From Psychroflexus salis (lineage in GTDB: Bacteria > Bacteroidota > Bacteroidia > Flavobacteriales > Flavobacteriaceae), in assembly GCF_014640175.1 (NCBI RefSeq), contig NZ_BMGL01000013.1, positions 48,469-112,468 of the forward strand: 64,000 bases of DNA, written 5' to 3'. The notes beneath the pieces were generated by a model that worked only from the letters and a program-made list of their open reading frames with translations, was not told the DNA's origin and did not search any database. The translations under genes and the position numbers were made by a program. This document shows, one piece after another, positions 25,712 through 34,521 of this stretch; within the stretch, counting starts at the first letter, position 1; each line of letters begins with the position of its first letter.

Positions 25712-26626
25712 ATGAAAAGAAGAAATTTTATTAAGAAAACAGGCGTTGCTTCTAGTGTTTTAGGTTTTGGAAGTTTTAGTTTATTAAATTCTTCGTTAAC
25801 AAAAGTTGAAGAAGATGCAAAGCAGATTACAATTTTACATACCAACGATGTACACAGCCATATTGAAGCTTTTAGCAATACGCATGCTAAGTATCCAGGT
25901 CGTGGTGGGGCTGCAAGACGCTACGCATATATAAACATGGTAAAAAAAGAAAATCCCAACACCTTGATACTCGATGCTGGAGATGCTTTTCAAGGAACAC
26001 CTTATTTTAATTTTTATGGTGGAGAGCTGGAATACAAATTAATGAGTAAAATGGGTTATCATGCTTCAACAATAGGAAATCATGAGTTTGATAATGGAAT
26101 AGAAAATATTGCTGCACAATTAGCCCATGCTGATTTTAAATTATTAAATGCAAATTACAATCTAAAAAACACCATTTTAGATGGCTTGGTAAAACCTTAC
26201 CAAACTTACGAAATGGACGGTGTTAAAATTGGTGTTTTTGGTTTAGGAATTGAGCTAAATGGTTTGGTTTCAAAAAAATTATTTAAAGAAACTGAATATA
26301 TAGACCCTGTTGATGTAGCTAAAGACACTGTTAAAAAGCTAAAAAATGAAGAAGAATGCGATTTAGTAATCTGCTTATCGCATTTAGGTTTTAACTACAG
26401 TGGTCGTAAAATATGCGATGTAAAACTTGCACAACAAACACGAGATATCGATTTAATAATCGGTGGCCATACGCACACTTTTTTAGAAAAACCATCGCTT
26501 ATTGAAAATTTAGATTTTAAAAATGTGCTGGTAAATCAAGTTGGTTGGGCAGGACTAAATATGGGAAGAATTGATTTTTATATGAAAAAAGAAAAAGCAT
26601 CTAAAGAAACATTGATTGAGCTTTAA
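25712..26626 (+). CDS. 5'-nucleotidase N-terminal metallophosphatase domain protein
   Basis: 304 residues. A twin-arginine-like signal (MKRRNFIKKTGVASSVLGFG) suggests export folded with its metals. Metallophosphatase motifs: ITILHTNDVHSHIEAF, LDAGDAFQGTPYFNFYGG, TIGNHEFDNG, CLSHLG and GGHTHTFLEKP, giving the full dimetal site. The C-terminal substrate domain is absent and supplied by the gene just upstream (7-base gap). Hydrolytic activity on nucleotides is inferred. Confidence 0.9.
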   Translation: MKRRNFIKKTGVASSVLGFGSFSLLNSSLTKVEEDAKQITILHTNDVHSHIEAFSNTHAKYPGRGGAARRYAYINMVKKENPNTLILDAGDAFQGTPYFNFYGGELEYKLMSKMGYHASTIGNHEFDNGIENIAAQLAHADFKLLNANYNLKNTILDGLVKPYQTYEMDGVKIGVFGLGIELNGLVSKKLFKETEYIDPVDVAKDTVKKLKNEEECDLVICLSHLGFNYSGRKICDVKLAQQTRDIDLIIGGHTHTFLEKPSLIENLDFKNVLVNQVGWAGLNMGRIDFYMKKEKASKETLIEL

Positions 26627-26636
26627 TTCTCTGTTT

Positions 26637-27614
26637 TTATTTTTCTCTTTCTATAACGTAATCGATTAAGGTCTGTAATGAAGTTTTGTATTCAGAATCT
26701 GGATAAGAATTAAGAATTAATGATGCTTCGGTTTGGTATTTTTTCATTTGCTCTATAGCATAATCCAAGCCACCAGATTGTTTAACAAAAGCAATAATTT
26801 CTTTTACACGTTTCTTATCTTTATTATGGTTTTTAACAGAATTAATTAACCATTTTTTATCTTTAGCAGCAGACGTATTTAAAGCATAAATTAAAGGGAG
26901 CGTCATTTTTTGTTCTTTAATATCAATACCTGTTGGTTTGCCTATTTTTTCTTCACCATAATCAAATAAATCATCTTTAATCTGAAAAGCCATACCTATT
27001 AATTCTCCAAACTTTCTCATTTTTTCTATGTGTTCTGAGTTTGGCTGAACAGCGGCAGCACCAAGGCTGCAACAGGCAGCAATAAGCGTGGCTGTTTTTT
27101 GGCGAATAATCTCGTAATATACATCTTCAGTAATATCTAGTTTTCTAGATTTTTCAATTTGAAGAAGTTCGCCTTCACTCATCTCACGAACAGCAACAGA
27201 TATAATTTTGAGTAAATCAAAATCGTCATTATCTATGGAAAGCAATAAACCTTTTGAGAGTAAAAAATCACCTACTAAAACAGCAATTTTATTTTTCCAT
27301 AAAGCATTGATTGAAAAAAAACCGCGTCTTCGGTTACTATCGTCTACCACATCGTCATGGACAAGAGTAGCGGTATGAATTAATTCTATTACCGCAGCAC
27401 CACGATAGGTTCGATCGTTAACATCTCCCTTTGAGAGCATTTTTGCTACCAAAAATACAAACATAGGTCGCATCTGCTTGCCTTTTCTGTTGACAATAAA
27501 ATGGGTGATTTTATTTAGTAAAGCTACACGAGAAGACATGAATAGAGAGAATTTTTTTTCAAAAATTTCCATTTCATGAGATATGGGTGCTTTTATTTTG
27601 GCTACGGCTTTCAA
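26637..27614 (-). CDS. polyprenyl (octaprenyl/isoprenyl) diphosphate synthase
   Basis: 325 residues. It elongates isoprenyl diphosphates with IPP for quinone side chains or undecaprenyl carriers. The first Asp-rich motif is HDDVVDDSNRRRG near 85 and the second KDDLFDYGEEKIGKPTGID near 215. GKQMRPMFVFL and the KTATLIAACCSLGA helix are typical of trans-prenyltransferases. Chain length cannot be set from sequence. It converges with the nucleotidase pair. Confidence 0.92.
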   Translation of the reverse strand: MKAVAKIKAPISHEMEIFEKKFSLFMSSRVALLNKITHFIVNRKGKQMRPMFVFLVAKMLSKGDVNDRTYRGAAVIELIHTATLVHDDVVDDSNRRRGFFSINALWKNKIAVLVGDFLLSKGLLLSIDNDDFDLLKIISVAVREMSEGELLQIEKSRKLDITEDVYYEIIRQKTATLIAACCSLGAAAVQPNSEHIEKMRKFGELIGMAFQIKDDLFDYGEEKIGKPTGIDIKEQKMTLPLIYALNTSAAKDKKWLINSVKNHNKDKKRVKEIIAFVKQSGGLDYAIEQMKKYQTEASLILNSYPDSEYKTSLQTLIDYVIEREK

Positions 27615-27781
27615 AGGATTGCAAAGATAGGAATTTGATGGACTAGAAAATTTAATTATTAACAGATATTTAAAAATCTTAAATTTTTATCAAGTAAATT
27701 AAAGATAAGTTAAAAATCATGTGCAAAGCTTTCTTTACTGAGTAAATCCTTATTATTGTAACTCAATAAAATTATATATTT

Positions 27782-28894
27782 ATGAATAAAATTACCTTAC
27801 TTATGCTAGCTTTTCTAGCAACTTTATCGACTTATGCTCAATTTCCTGAAACTTTTGAAGGACCAAATAGTTTACCAGCGACTTGGGCCATATTTGATAA
27901 TGGAATTGGAACAGTTGAATCTTGGCAACAAAGTGAAAATGGCTTTGCACTAGTTTTATGGGAAGCTGTTGGGGCTGGTGAAACAGCTGAAGATTGGCTT
28001 GCAAGTCCATCTTACACTATAGATGCAACTACACCAGTACTTTTATTTGAAGCTACTCCATTTAATGCACCAGATTATGGTTCTACACTATCAGTTCGTG
28101 TACAAGTTGACGGAGCTGGAAGCGATAGAGTAGATCCAAGTTTATACACAACTATAGAAACTTTTACTGAAACAGATTTACTACCCGAAGCAACCTTTAA
28201 CACTGTAGAAGTTGACTTATCAGCTTATGCTGGAGACGATGTGTTTATCGCTTTCGTTTATTCTAATAACGACGGTGATGCGTGGGCGCTTAGAAATGCT
28301 GAATTTATTAGCTTAGCTACTACAGCTCCACAAGCCGTTATAAACCCTGATCCTGCAGACCAATCTACTGTTTTTTTATCTGATGGTGGTATAAATGATG
28401 AAGGCGTACAAGTTTACCAGTATGTATTTGGTTTTGAATTACCAGACAGCTCTGAGCCAGCAACTTCGTATCTTTTTGAATTAGGACTTGATTCAAATGT
28501 AGATGCTTTTAGTACTACTTTACCTAGTCCAGCCCTAACTTTAACAGGTTTACAATTTGATACAACTTATTTTTGGAAAGTTACTTCAATCAATAGCCAA
28601 GGTTCAGCAGAGAGCCCTGTTTGGTCTTTTACAACTGAAAGTACGCTAAGCAATAATGAGTTTGTTTTAGAAAATGATTTTGTTCACTTTATTGGCAACA
28701 ACAAATTAAACATTCAAGCTAATACGCAATTTAATCAAATTCAAATTTTTGATATCAGTGGTAAGCAAATTATTAACAATGAATTAAATGGTGCAACTGA
28801 AGCGCAAATTGACATCAATACATTAAATACTGGTATTTATATTGCTAGAATTAATACAGAAAATGGTTTATATTCATTTAAATTTGCTAGATAA
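27782..28894 (+). CDS. T9SS cargo: choice-of-anchor J and fibronectin III-like domains with type A sorting domain
   Basis: 370 residues. Signal peptide about 1-19 (MNKITLLMLAFLATLSTYAQ). Residues about 20-175 are a choice-of-anchor J (MAM-like) jelly-roll: FPETFEGPNSLPATWAIFDN, EDWLASPSYTI and DVFIAFVYSNND. Residues about 190-285 look like a fibronectin III module (TYFWKVTSINSQGSAESPVWSF). The last ~80 residues are the T9SS sorting domain, nearly identical to that of the next gene. Probably a secreted or surface adhesin or enzyme accessory. Confidence 0.85.
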   Translation: MNKITLLMLAFLATLSTYAQFPETFEGPNSLPATWAIFDNGIGTVESWQQSENGFALVLWEAVGAGETAEDWLASPSYTIDATTPVLLFEATPFNAPDYGSTLSVRVQVDGAGSDRVDPSLYTTIETFTETDLLPEATFNTVEVDLSAYAGDDVFIAFVYSNNDGDAWALRNAEFISLATTAPQAVINPDPADQSTVFLSDGGINDEGVQVYQYVFGFELPDSSEPATSYLFELGLDSNVDAFSTTLPSPALTLTGLQFDTTYFWKVTSINSQGSAESPVWSFTTESTLSNNEFVLENDFVHFIGNNKLNIQANTQFNQIQIFDISGKQIINNELNGATEAQIDINTLNTGIYIARINTENGLYSFKFAR

Positions 28895-28920
28895 AATACT
28901 TAATTTAGTTAATATTTATA

Positions 28921-28954
28921 AAAACGTCCTTTCATTCGAAAGGACGTTTTTTTT
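28921..28954 (+). terminator. Rho-independent terminator
   Basis: A 13-bp stem AAAACGTCCTTTC/GAAAGGACGTTTT followed by eight T, downstream of the first T9SS cargo gene. Confidence 0.85.
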
Positions 28955-29018
28955 GGATTAAATAAAAAATTAATTATTTTTTGTTAATATTGTATACAAA
29001 CATCTAAAACAAATAAAT

Positions 29019-29837
29019 ATGAAGAAAATTACTTTTTTATTAACAATGATTTTTGTCGTAAGCTTAGGTTATGCACAACAAAGTGCGTTTACAGACGATT
29101 TTACAGACGATACTTTTCCAGGCTGGACATTTTATGATGAAGACGGTGATGGAAACTTTTGGGGTGATTTAAACCAAATTGGCGATGGCGAGGGTGGATT
29201 TATAACACCTCCTTCACTAATTTCTAGATCATGGCAAGGTTCTCCTCTAACTCCAGATAACTGGGCTGTTAGTCCAGCTATAGATTTATCTTCTGCAAGT
29301 GGTACCATAACTGTAGATTATATCACTCAAGTAGCAGCACAGGCATGGGATCAAGAAACCTATTCTGTTTATGTTACAACAACAGACGATTTTACTACAA
29401 TACAAGCTGAAACACCAATTTTCACAACAACTCTTGGTAATGGAGCTGGTGGTATCCCACAAGAAACTCATACTCATGATATTTCTAGTTTTGCAGGCGA
29501 GTCTGAAGTGTATATCACATTTAGACATTTCAATACAACAGATATGGATTTTATAGCCATTCATGAACTTAATGTATTCGCTGAAACCTTATCTAATAAC
29601 GAATTTGTTGTAGAAAATAATTTTGTTCACTTTATTGACAACAACAAATTGAATATTCAAGCTTCTACGCAATTTAATCAAATTCAAATTTTTGATATCA
29701 GCGGTAAGCAAATTATTAACAATGAACTAAATGGTGCAACTGAAGCGCAAATTGACATCAATACATTAAATACTGGTGTTTATATTGCTGAAATTAACAC
29801 AGAAAATGGATTATATTCATTTAAGTTTGCTAAGTAA
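29019..29837 (+). CDS. T9SS cargo: choice-of-anchor J domain with type A sorting domain
   Basis: 272 residues with a signal peptide (MKKITFLLTMIFVVSLGYAQ). One anchor-J jelly-roll: FTDDFTDDTFPGWTFYDEDG, PDNWAVSPAIDLSSASG and EVYITFRHFNTTDMDFIAIHE. A type A sorting domain follows from about 190. Its last 82 residues differ from those of the preceding cargo protein at only seven positions, while the N-terminal parts are unlike, pointing to duplication or gene conversion. It has its own terminators on both sides, so it is probably monocistronic. Confidence 0.85.
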   Translation: MKKITFLLTMIFVVSLGYAQQSAFTDDFTDDTFPGWTFYDEDGDGNFWGDLNQIGDGEGGFITPPSLISRSWQGSPLTPDNWAVSPAIDLSSASGTITVDYITQVAAQAWDQETYSVYVTTTDDFTTIQAETPIFTTTLGNGAGGIPQETHTHDISSFAGESEVYITFRHFNTTDMDFIAIHELNVFAETLSNNEFVVENNFVHFIDNNKLNIQASTQFNQIQIFDISGKQIINNELNGATEAQIDINTLNTGVYIAEINTENGLYSFKFAK

Positions 29838-29857
29838 AATTAGTTGATTGTAAATAG

Positions 29858-29895
29858 AAAACGGTCTTGAACTTAATCAAGACCGTTTTTTTTAT
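29858..29895. terminator. Bidirectional terminator
   Basis: A perfect 13-bp stem AAAACGGTCTTGA/TCAAGACCGTTTT followed by a T-run, between convergent genes. Confidence 0.85.
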
Positions 29896-29909
29896 GGATA
29901 ACTCCAAAC

Positions 29910-31073
29910 TTACTTAGAAGCAAATAATTCTACATCTTGTTTAGTGATTTCATAATCACCTAGGATATGAAGCCGCTCTATTACATTTCTTAATTCTCTT
30001 ATATTTCCCGTCCAATTATACGATTTCAATTCATTAAGAGCACTTTTAGAAAAAGTTTTAGGAGCATCGCCATTTTCTTTTGCAATGGTTTTTGCAAAAT
30101 GGTCTACCAATAAAGGAATGTCTTCTCTTCTTTCGTTTAAAGATGGAACTTGAATTAAAATAACGGCTAACCTATGGTACAAGTCTTCTCTAAATTTTTT
30201 ATTACTAATTTCATTTTTTAAATCTTTATTGGTTGCTGCTATTACCCGAACATCTACTTTTATATCTTTATCGCTCCCAACACGTTGTATTTTATTTTCT
30301 TGAAGTGCACGTAAAACCTTAGCTTGAGCAGGAAGGCTCATGTCTCCAATTTCATCTAAAAAAATGGTTCCGCCATTGGCAGCTTCAAATTTACCAGCTC
30401 GATCTTTATTAGCTGAAGTAAATGCACCTTTTACATGACCAAATAATTCGCTTTCAATTAATTCTGATGGTATTGCAGCACAATTTATTTCAATAAAAGG
30501 CTTTTTTACGCGTTCACTTTTTTCGTGCAACCAATGGGCTACTAATTCTTTTCCAGTACCATTTTCTCCAGTGATTAAAACGCGTGCATCAGTTGGCGCT
30601 ACTTTGTCGATTATATGCTTAACAGAATGTATGGACTCGGAATCACCAATCATTTCGTACTTTTTAGAAACCTTTTTTTTCAGGTTTTTATTTTCTGTTT
30701 TTAACTGATTATTGTCTAAAGCAATACGAACAGTTGTAAGTAAACGGTTTAAATCGGGTGGCTTAGCAATATAATCAAAAGCACCCATTCGCATGGTTTC
30801 TACAGCTGTATTAATATCGCCATGGCCAGAAATCATAACTACTGGAACGTCGGGTTGGTGTTCCTTAATTTGGGTTAATACTTCCAAACCATCGTTTTTA
30901 GGCATTTTTATATCGCAAAGTACTAGGTCGAAAATCATCGATTTAATTTTCTGAATTGCTACAGCCCCATCTTCTGCTTCTTCAATGAAGTAAGATTCGT
31001 TTTCCTCAGATAGTATCTTGATTAAAACTCTACGTATAGAAGGTTCGTCTTCTGCAATAAGTATTTTAGCCAT
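29910..31073 (-). CDS. sigma-54-dependent response regulator (NtrC family), no C-terminal HTH
   Basis: 387 residues. The receiver domain (1-120) has the phospho-acceptor in LVLCDIKMPKNDG. The AAA+ domain has Walker A GENGTGKELVA, the sigma-54 contact loop as ELFGHVKGAFTSA instead of GAFTGA, Walker B GGTIFLDEIGDM, and R-fingers in VPSLNERREDIPLL. The protein ends soon after NWTGNIRELRNVIERLHIL, so the usual Fis-type DNA-binding domain is missing. No partner histidine kinase is adjacent. The regulon is unknown. Confidence 0.9.
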   Translation of the reverse strand: MAKILIAEDEPSIRRVLIKILSEENESYFIEEAEDGAVAIQKIKSMIFDLVLCDIKMPKNDGLEVLTQIKEHQPDVPVVMISGHGDINTAVETMRMGAFDYIAKPPDLNRLLTTVRIALDNNQLKTENKNLKKKVSKKYEMIGDSESIHSVKHIIDKVAPTDARVLITGENGTGKELVAHWLHEKSERVKKPFIEINCAAIPSELIESELFGHVKGAFTSANKDRAGKFEAANGGTIFLDEIGDMSLPAQAKVLRALQENKIQRVGSDKDIKVDVRVIAATNKDLKNEISNKKFREDLYHRLAVILIQVPSLNERREDIPLLVDHFAKTIAKENGDAPKTFSKSALNELKSYNWTGNIRELRNVIERLHILGDYEITKQDVELFASK

Positions 31074-31154
31074 TTTAAATTTTTATGCAAAATACAGAAG
31101 TAGTATTTAAAAAGAAAGATTTTGTATTAGAAAAAGTATGAGTTAAAATTTTCA

Positions 31155-32051
31155 TTACGCTCTCGGATGATATTTTAAGACGGTTTCTTTTAGATGTGAA
31201 GTGTCTAAATGCATGTAAATTTCGGTAGTAGTTATACTTTCATGTCCGAGCATTTGTTGAATAGCTCGTAAATCGGCTCCATTCTCTAATAAATGGGTAG
31301 CAAACGAATGGCGAAAAGTATGTGGACTAATTTTTTTTTGAAGGTTTGCTGCTTTAGCCAAATTTTTAACGATAGTAAATATCATAACACGCGTTAAAGC
31401 CTTACCACGTCGATTAAGGAATAAAATATCGCTTGCAGACTTATCAATGGATTCATGTACGCGGACTTCGTCTTTATAGATATTAATTAACTTTATAGTA
31501 AAATTGCCAATAGGTACAAGGCGTTGCTTATTACCTTTCCCAAGAACACTAATAAAACCTTCTTCAAAATATAAATCAGATAGTCGTAAACCAACAAGCT
31601 CACTTACTCGTAATCCACAGCCATACAAAGTTTCAATAATTGCTTTATTTCGCTCGCCTTGTGGATGCGACAAATCAATAGCACCTATAAGTCGGTCTAT
31701 TTCAGAAGTTGACAAAGTATCAGGTAACTTTCTGCCTATTTTAGGTGCTTCAAGTAGTTCTGAAGGGTTATCTACTCTAAAGTCTTCTATCAATAAATAT
31801 TCAAAAAAACTTTTTAAACCAGAAATAATGCGGGCTTGACTTCTTGCATTTACCACTTTAGCAAGTTGGTGTACAAAGGCATATAAATGAGTTGGCTCTA
31901 TTTGTAAGGGATTTATTCCCTCATAGTATTGATCTAAAAACTGAATTAATTTGGCCAAGTCTAAACTATAATTTTGAACTGTGTTTTCAGCTAAACCACG
32001 TTCAATTCGTAGGTAATTTTGAAATTCTTTCTGCGCCTGCTTCCAATTCAT
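31155..32051 (-). CDS. xerD: site-specific tyrosine recombinase XerD
   Basis: 298 residues, the normal Xer size. An N-terminal SAM-like core-binding domain (FQNYLRIERGLAENTVQNYS) precedes the catalytic domain. Catalytic residues: Arg in YGCGLRVSELVGLRLSDL, Lys in VLGKGNKQRLVPIG, the HxxR pair in SPHTFRHSFATHLLENG, His/Trp site in MLGHESITTTEIY with the Tyr nucleophile. It resolves chromosome dimers at dif. XerC and XerD are hard to separate by eye; XerD is the usual call for a gene next to aroQ. Confidence 0.92.
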   Translation of the reverse strand: MNWKQAQKEFQNYLRIERGLAENTVQNYSLDLAKLIQFLDQYYEGINPLQIEPTHLYAFVHQLAKVVNARSQARIISGLKSFFEYLLIEDFRVDNPSELLEAPKIGRKLPDTLSTSEIDRLIGAIDLSHPQGERNKAIIETLYGCGLRVSELVGLRLSDLYFEEGFISVLGKGNKQRLVPIGNFTIKLINIYKDEVRVHESIDKSASDILFLNRRGKALTRVMIFTIVKNLAKAANLQKKISPHTFRHSFATHLLENGADLRAIQQMLGHESITTTEIYMHLDTSHLKETVLKYHPRA

Positions 32052-32125
32052 AATAAAGAATATGAAAGCAAAATAACTAATTTTATCAAATAATTTTCTA
32101 TTTTTATAAATTAAACAACCTAGAA

Positions 32126-32539
32126 ATGAAAATACACATTATTAATGGTCCAAACCTAAATATGCTAGGTGTTCGTGAACCTGAAATTTATGGAAAAACT
32201 TCATTTAAAGATTATTTTTCAGAACTTCAGTTTCAATTTAAAGATGTTGAACTTTCTTATTTTCAAAGCAATATAGAAGGTGAGTTAATATCTGAAATTC
32301 ATGAATCTAGTACTAATGTAGATGGAATTGTGATCAATGCAGCGGCTTACACACATACATCAATTGCATTAGCTGATGCTATAAAAATACTTGAAATACC
32401 TGTTGTTGAAGTACACATCTCTAACATATATGCAAGAGAAGAGTATAGAAAACATTCGTTTATTGCCCCTAATGCCTTGGGTGTTATTTCTGGATTTGGA
32501 TTACAAAGTTATGCTTTGGCCATACAAAGCTTTATTTAA
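32126..32539 (+). CDS. aroQ: 3-dehydroquinate dehydratase, type II
   Basis: 137 residues. Third step of the shikimate pathway. The N-terminal signature IINGPNLNMLGVREPEIYG holds the catalytic Arg and Tyr. IVINAAAYTHTSIALADAI and VEVHISNIYAREEYRKHS contain the conserved His and the lid and substrate residues. It is divergent from xerD, a common arrangement in this group. Confidence 0.96.
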   Translation: MKIHIINGPNLNMLGVREPEIYGKTSFKDYFSELQFQFKDVELSYFQSNIEGELISEIHESSTNVDGIVINAAAYTHTSIALADAIKILEIPVVEVHISNIYAREEYRKHSFIAPNALGVISGFGLQSYALAIQSFI

Positions 32540-32625
32540 AGTAGCTTTATGTCTACAAATTTTAAGCTTGAAAATATCACAATTTATTTATTATTGTGAG
32601 CAAAACAACTCACAACAATAAATTC

Positions 32626-33153
32626 ATGAAATCTACTCAACTGGTTGCCTTATTCCTTATTTTTTTATCTTCTTGTACTGCAAAAAAAATAACTGATTAC
32701 GAAAATGGAATCCTTAAATTTAGTGGTTGTCCTGATGGGGGTGATTGCAATATTGAACAAATTAGAGATACCCAAATAAGCTTAGAAAAAGATGATACTG
32801 GAAAATTATATCCTGAACTCAAAAAATCGAATACTTACCATTTATATAAAATAACTTACAATAAACAGACAGATATAAACCTTGCAGATACAGAATACCA
32901 AGAAGTAATTTACTTTGAAATTGAAAAAAGCAAAACCTTTAGGCAGTTTAATAACAAAGCCTTAGATCGTGCAAAAGTAACCTACGGAAGACTTTGTCGA
33001 TGCCCTGAAGAAACAGGCTACGAGCCTATATATGATGGCAAATTATACTTCGAAACTTTTAGGCAAGTAACTGAAATAAAGCTTGAAATAATACCTAAAA
33101 CACTACCTGTAATAATGAATAATTTTCAAGTTAAAGTTGCATTTAATGATTAA
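32626..33153 (+). CDS. Predicted lipoprotein, unknown function
   Basis: 175 residues from ATG 32626 with a lipoprotein signal (MKSTQLVALFLIFLSSCTAK, lipobox LSSC). A longer frame starts at GTG 32596 but would put 10 charged residues ahead of the signal. The mature part begins KITDYENGILKFSGCPDGG and has four later cysteines (GCPDGGDCN, LCRCPEE) that may form disulfides. No family recognised; probably sits on the outer membrane. Confidence 0.7.
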   Translation: MKSTQLVALFLIFLSSCTAKKITDYENGILKFSGCPDGGDCNIEQIRDTQISLEKDDTGKLYPELKKSNTYHLYKITYNKQTDINLADTEYQEVIYFEIEKSKTFRQFNNKALDRAKVTYGRLCRCPEETGYEPIYDGKLYFETFRQVTEIKLEIIPKTLPVIMNNFQVKVAFND

Positions 33154-33226
33154 AGTAAGTAGATTATTCTACTAAATTTATTTTGTTTATTAGGCAAAGC
33201 TTACTTTTGCAATGAAAATTTGCATC

Positions 33227-34405
33227 ATGAATCAAGAACCTAAAGAAAGATACGCCCAACGTGGTGTTTCTGCACAAAAACAAGATGTTCACCAAGCTAT
33301 AAAAAAAATAGATAAAGGACTATTTCCAAAAGCATTTTGTAAAATAATACCAGATCACCTCACCAATAGCAAAGAGCATTGCATTGTAATGCATGCCGAT
33401 GGAGCAGGAACAAAATCTTCTTTAGCTTATATGTATTGGAAAGAAACAGGAGACATTTCTGTATGGAAAGGAATAGCCCAGGATGCCTTAATTATGAATA
33501 TTGACGACTTACTTTGCGTAGGGGCTACCGATTCTATCCTACTATCTTCTACCATCGGGAGAAATAAAAACATCATTCCAGGTGAAGTAATTTCAGCTAT
33601 AATTAATGGTACAGAAGAATTATTAAAAGATTTAAGTACATATGGAGTTAAAATACATTCAACTGGTGGTGAAACAGCAGATGTAGGCGACCTTGTTAGA
33701 ACTATTATTGTAGACTCGACAGTTACAGCCAGGATGAAACGAAACGACGTAATTGATAATGCAAACATAAAAGCTGGCGATGTAATTGTAGGTTTAGCTT
33801 CTTTTGGGCAGGCAACTTACGAAAACGAATACAATGGTGGCATGGGTAGCAACGGTCTAACTTCGGCAAGACACGATGTGTTGCACAAAAAATTAAAAGA
33901 AAAATATCCTGAGAGTTTTGACCATTCCATACCAGAACACCTTGCTTATGCTGGCAGCAAAAACTTAACCGATTTACTAGAAGATGTTAAACTTAACGTC
34001 GGAAAGTTAATCTTATCGCCAACTCGAACTTATGCACCAATTGTTTCTGAAATCTTTAAACAATTAAACAGAAAAGATATTCATGGAATGGTTCACTGTT
34101 CAGGCGGAGCACAAACCAAAATTCTTCATTTTATAGACAATTTACATGTAATTAAAGATAATCTATTTCCAACACCTCCCCTTTTTAAGCTTATTCAAAA
34201 AGAAAGTGAAACGGACTGGAAAGAAATGTATCAAGTTTTTAATATGGGCCACCGTATGGAGTTATATGTAGAAAAAAACAATGCGCAACAAATTATCGAT
34301 ATTGCAAAGAAATTTAATGTAAATGCGCAAATTGTTGGTCATGTAGAAGCTTCAAATCACAAAAAACTAACAATAAATTCTGTACACGGTAGTTTTATTT
34401 ATTAG
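33227..34405 (+). CDS. purM: phosphoribosylformylglycinamidine cyclo-ligase (AIR synthetase)
   Basis: About 392 residues, fifth step of de novo purine synthesis. PurM features: RYAQRGVSAQKQDVHQAI, the ATP-binding region CIVMHADGAGTKSSLAYMYW, DDLLCVGATDSILLSSTIGR and STGGETADVGDLVRT. The later FNMGHRMELYV replaces the proteobacterial end, as in the divergent Bacteroidota form. Start at ATG 33227 (MNQEPKERY) or 33212 (MKICIMNQ); both are plausible. Monocistronic. Confidence 0.9.
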   Translation: MNQEPKERYAQRGVSAQKQDVHQAIKKIDKGLFPKAFCKIIPDHLTNSKEHCIVMHADGAGTKSSLAYMYWKETGDISVWKGIAQDALIMNIDDLLCVGATDSILLSSTIGRNKNIIPGEVISAIINGTEELLKDLSTYGVKIHSTGGETADVGDLVRTIIVDSTVTARMKRNDVIDNANIKAGDVIVGLASFGQATYENEYNGGMGSNGLTSARHDVLHKKLKEKYPESFDHSIPEHLAYAGSKNLTDLLEDVKLNVGKLILSPTRTYAPIVSEIFKQLNRKDIHGMVHCSGGAQTKILHFIDNLHVIKDNLFPTPPLFKLIQKESETDWKEMYQVFNMGHRMELYVEKNNAQQIIDIAKKFNVNAQIVGHVEASNHKKLTINSVHGSFIY

Positions 34406-34521
34406 ATATATTGATTTTTAAATAGTCTTTTTTATCTAATTTATACTCAACAATTAGAAAGCTAAGATTTAATTTACACACAAAATAAAACAAAAAATAG
34501 CTTATTTATAGTAGATTATTT

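Noticed and set aside
32596..32625. GTG-started extension of the lipoprotein at 32626
   Set aside because: It would place ten polar residues before a good lipoprotein signal.
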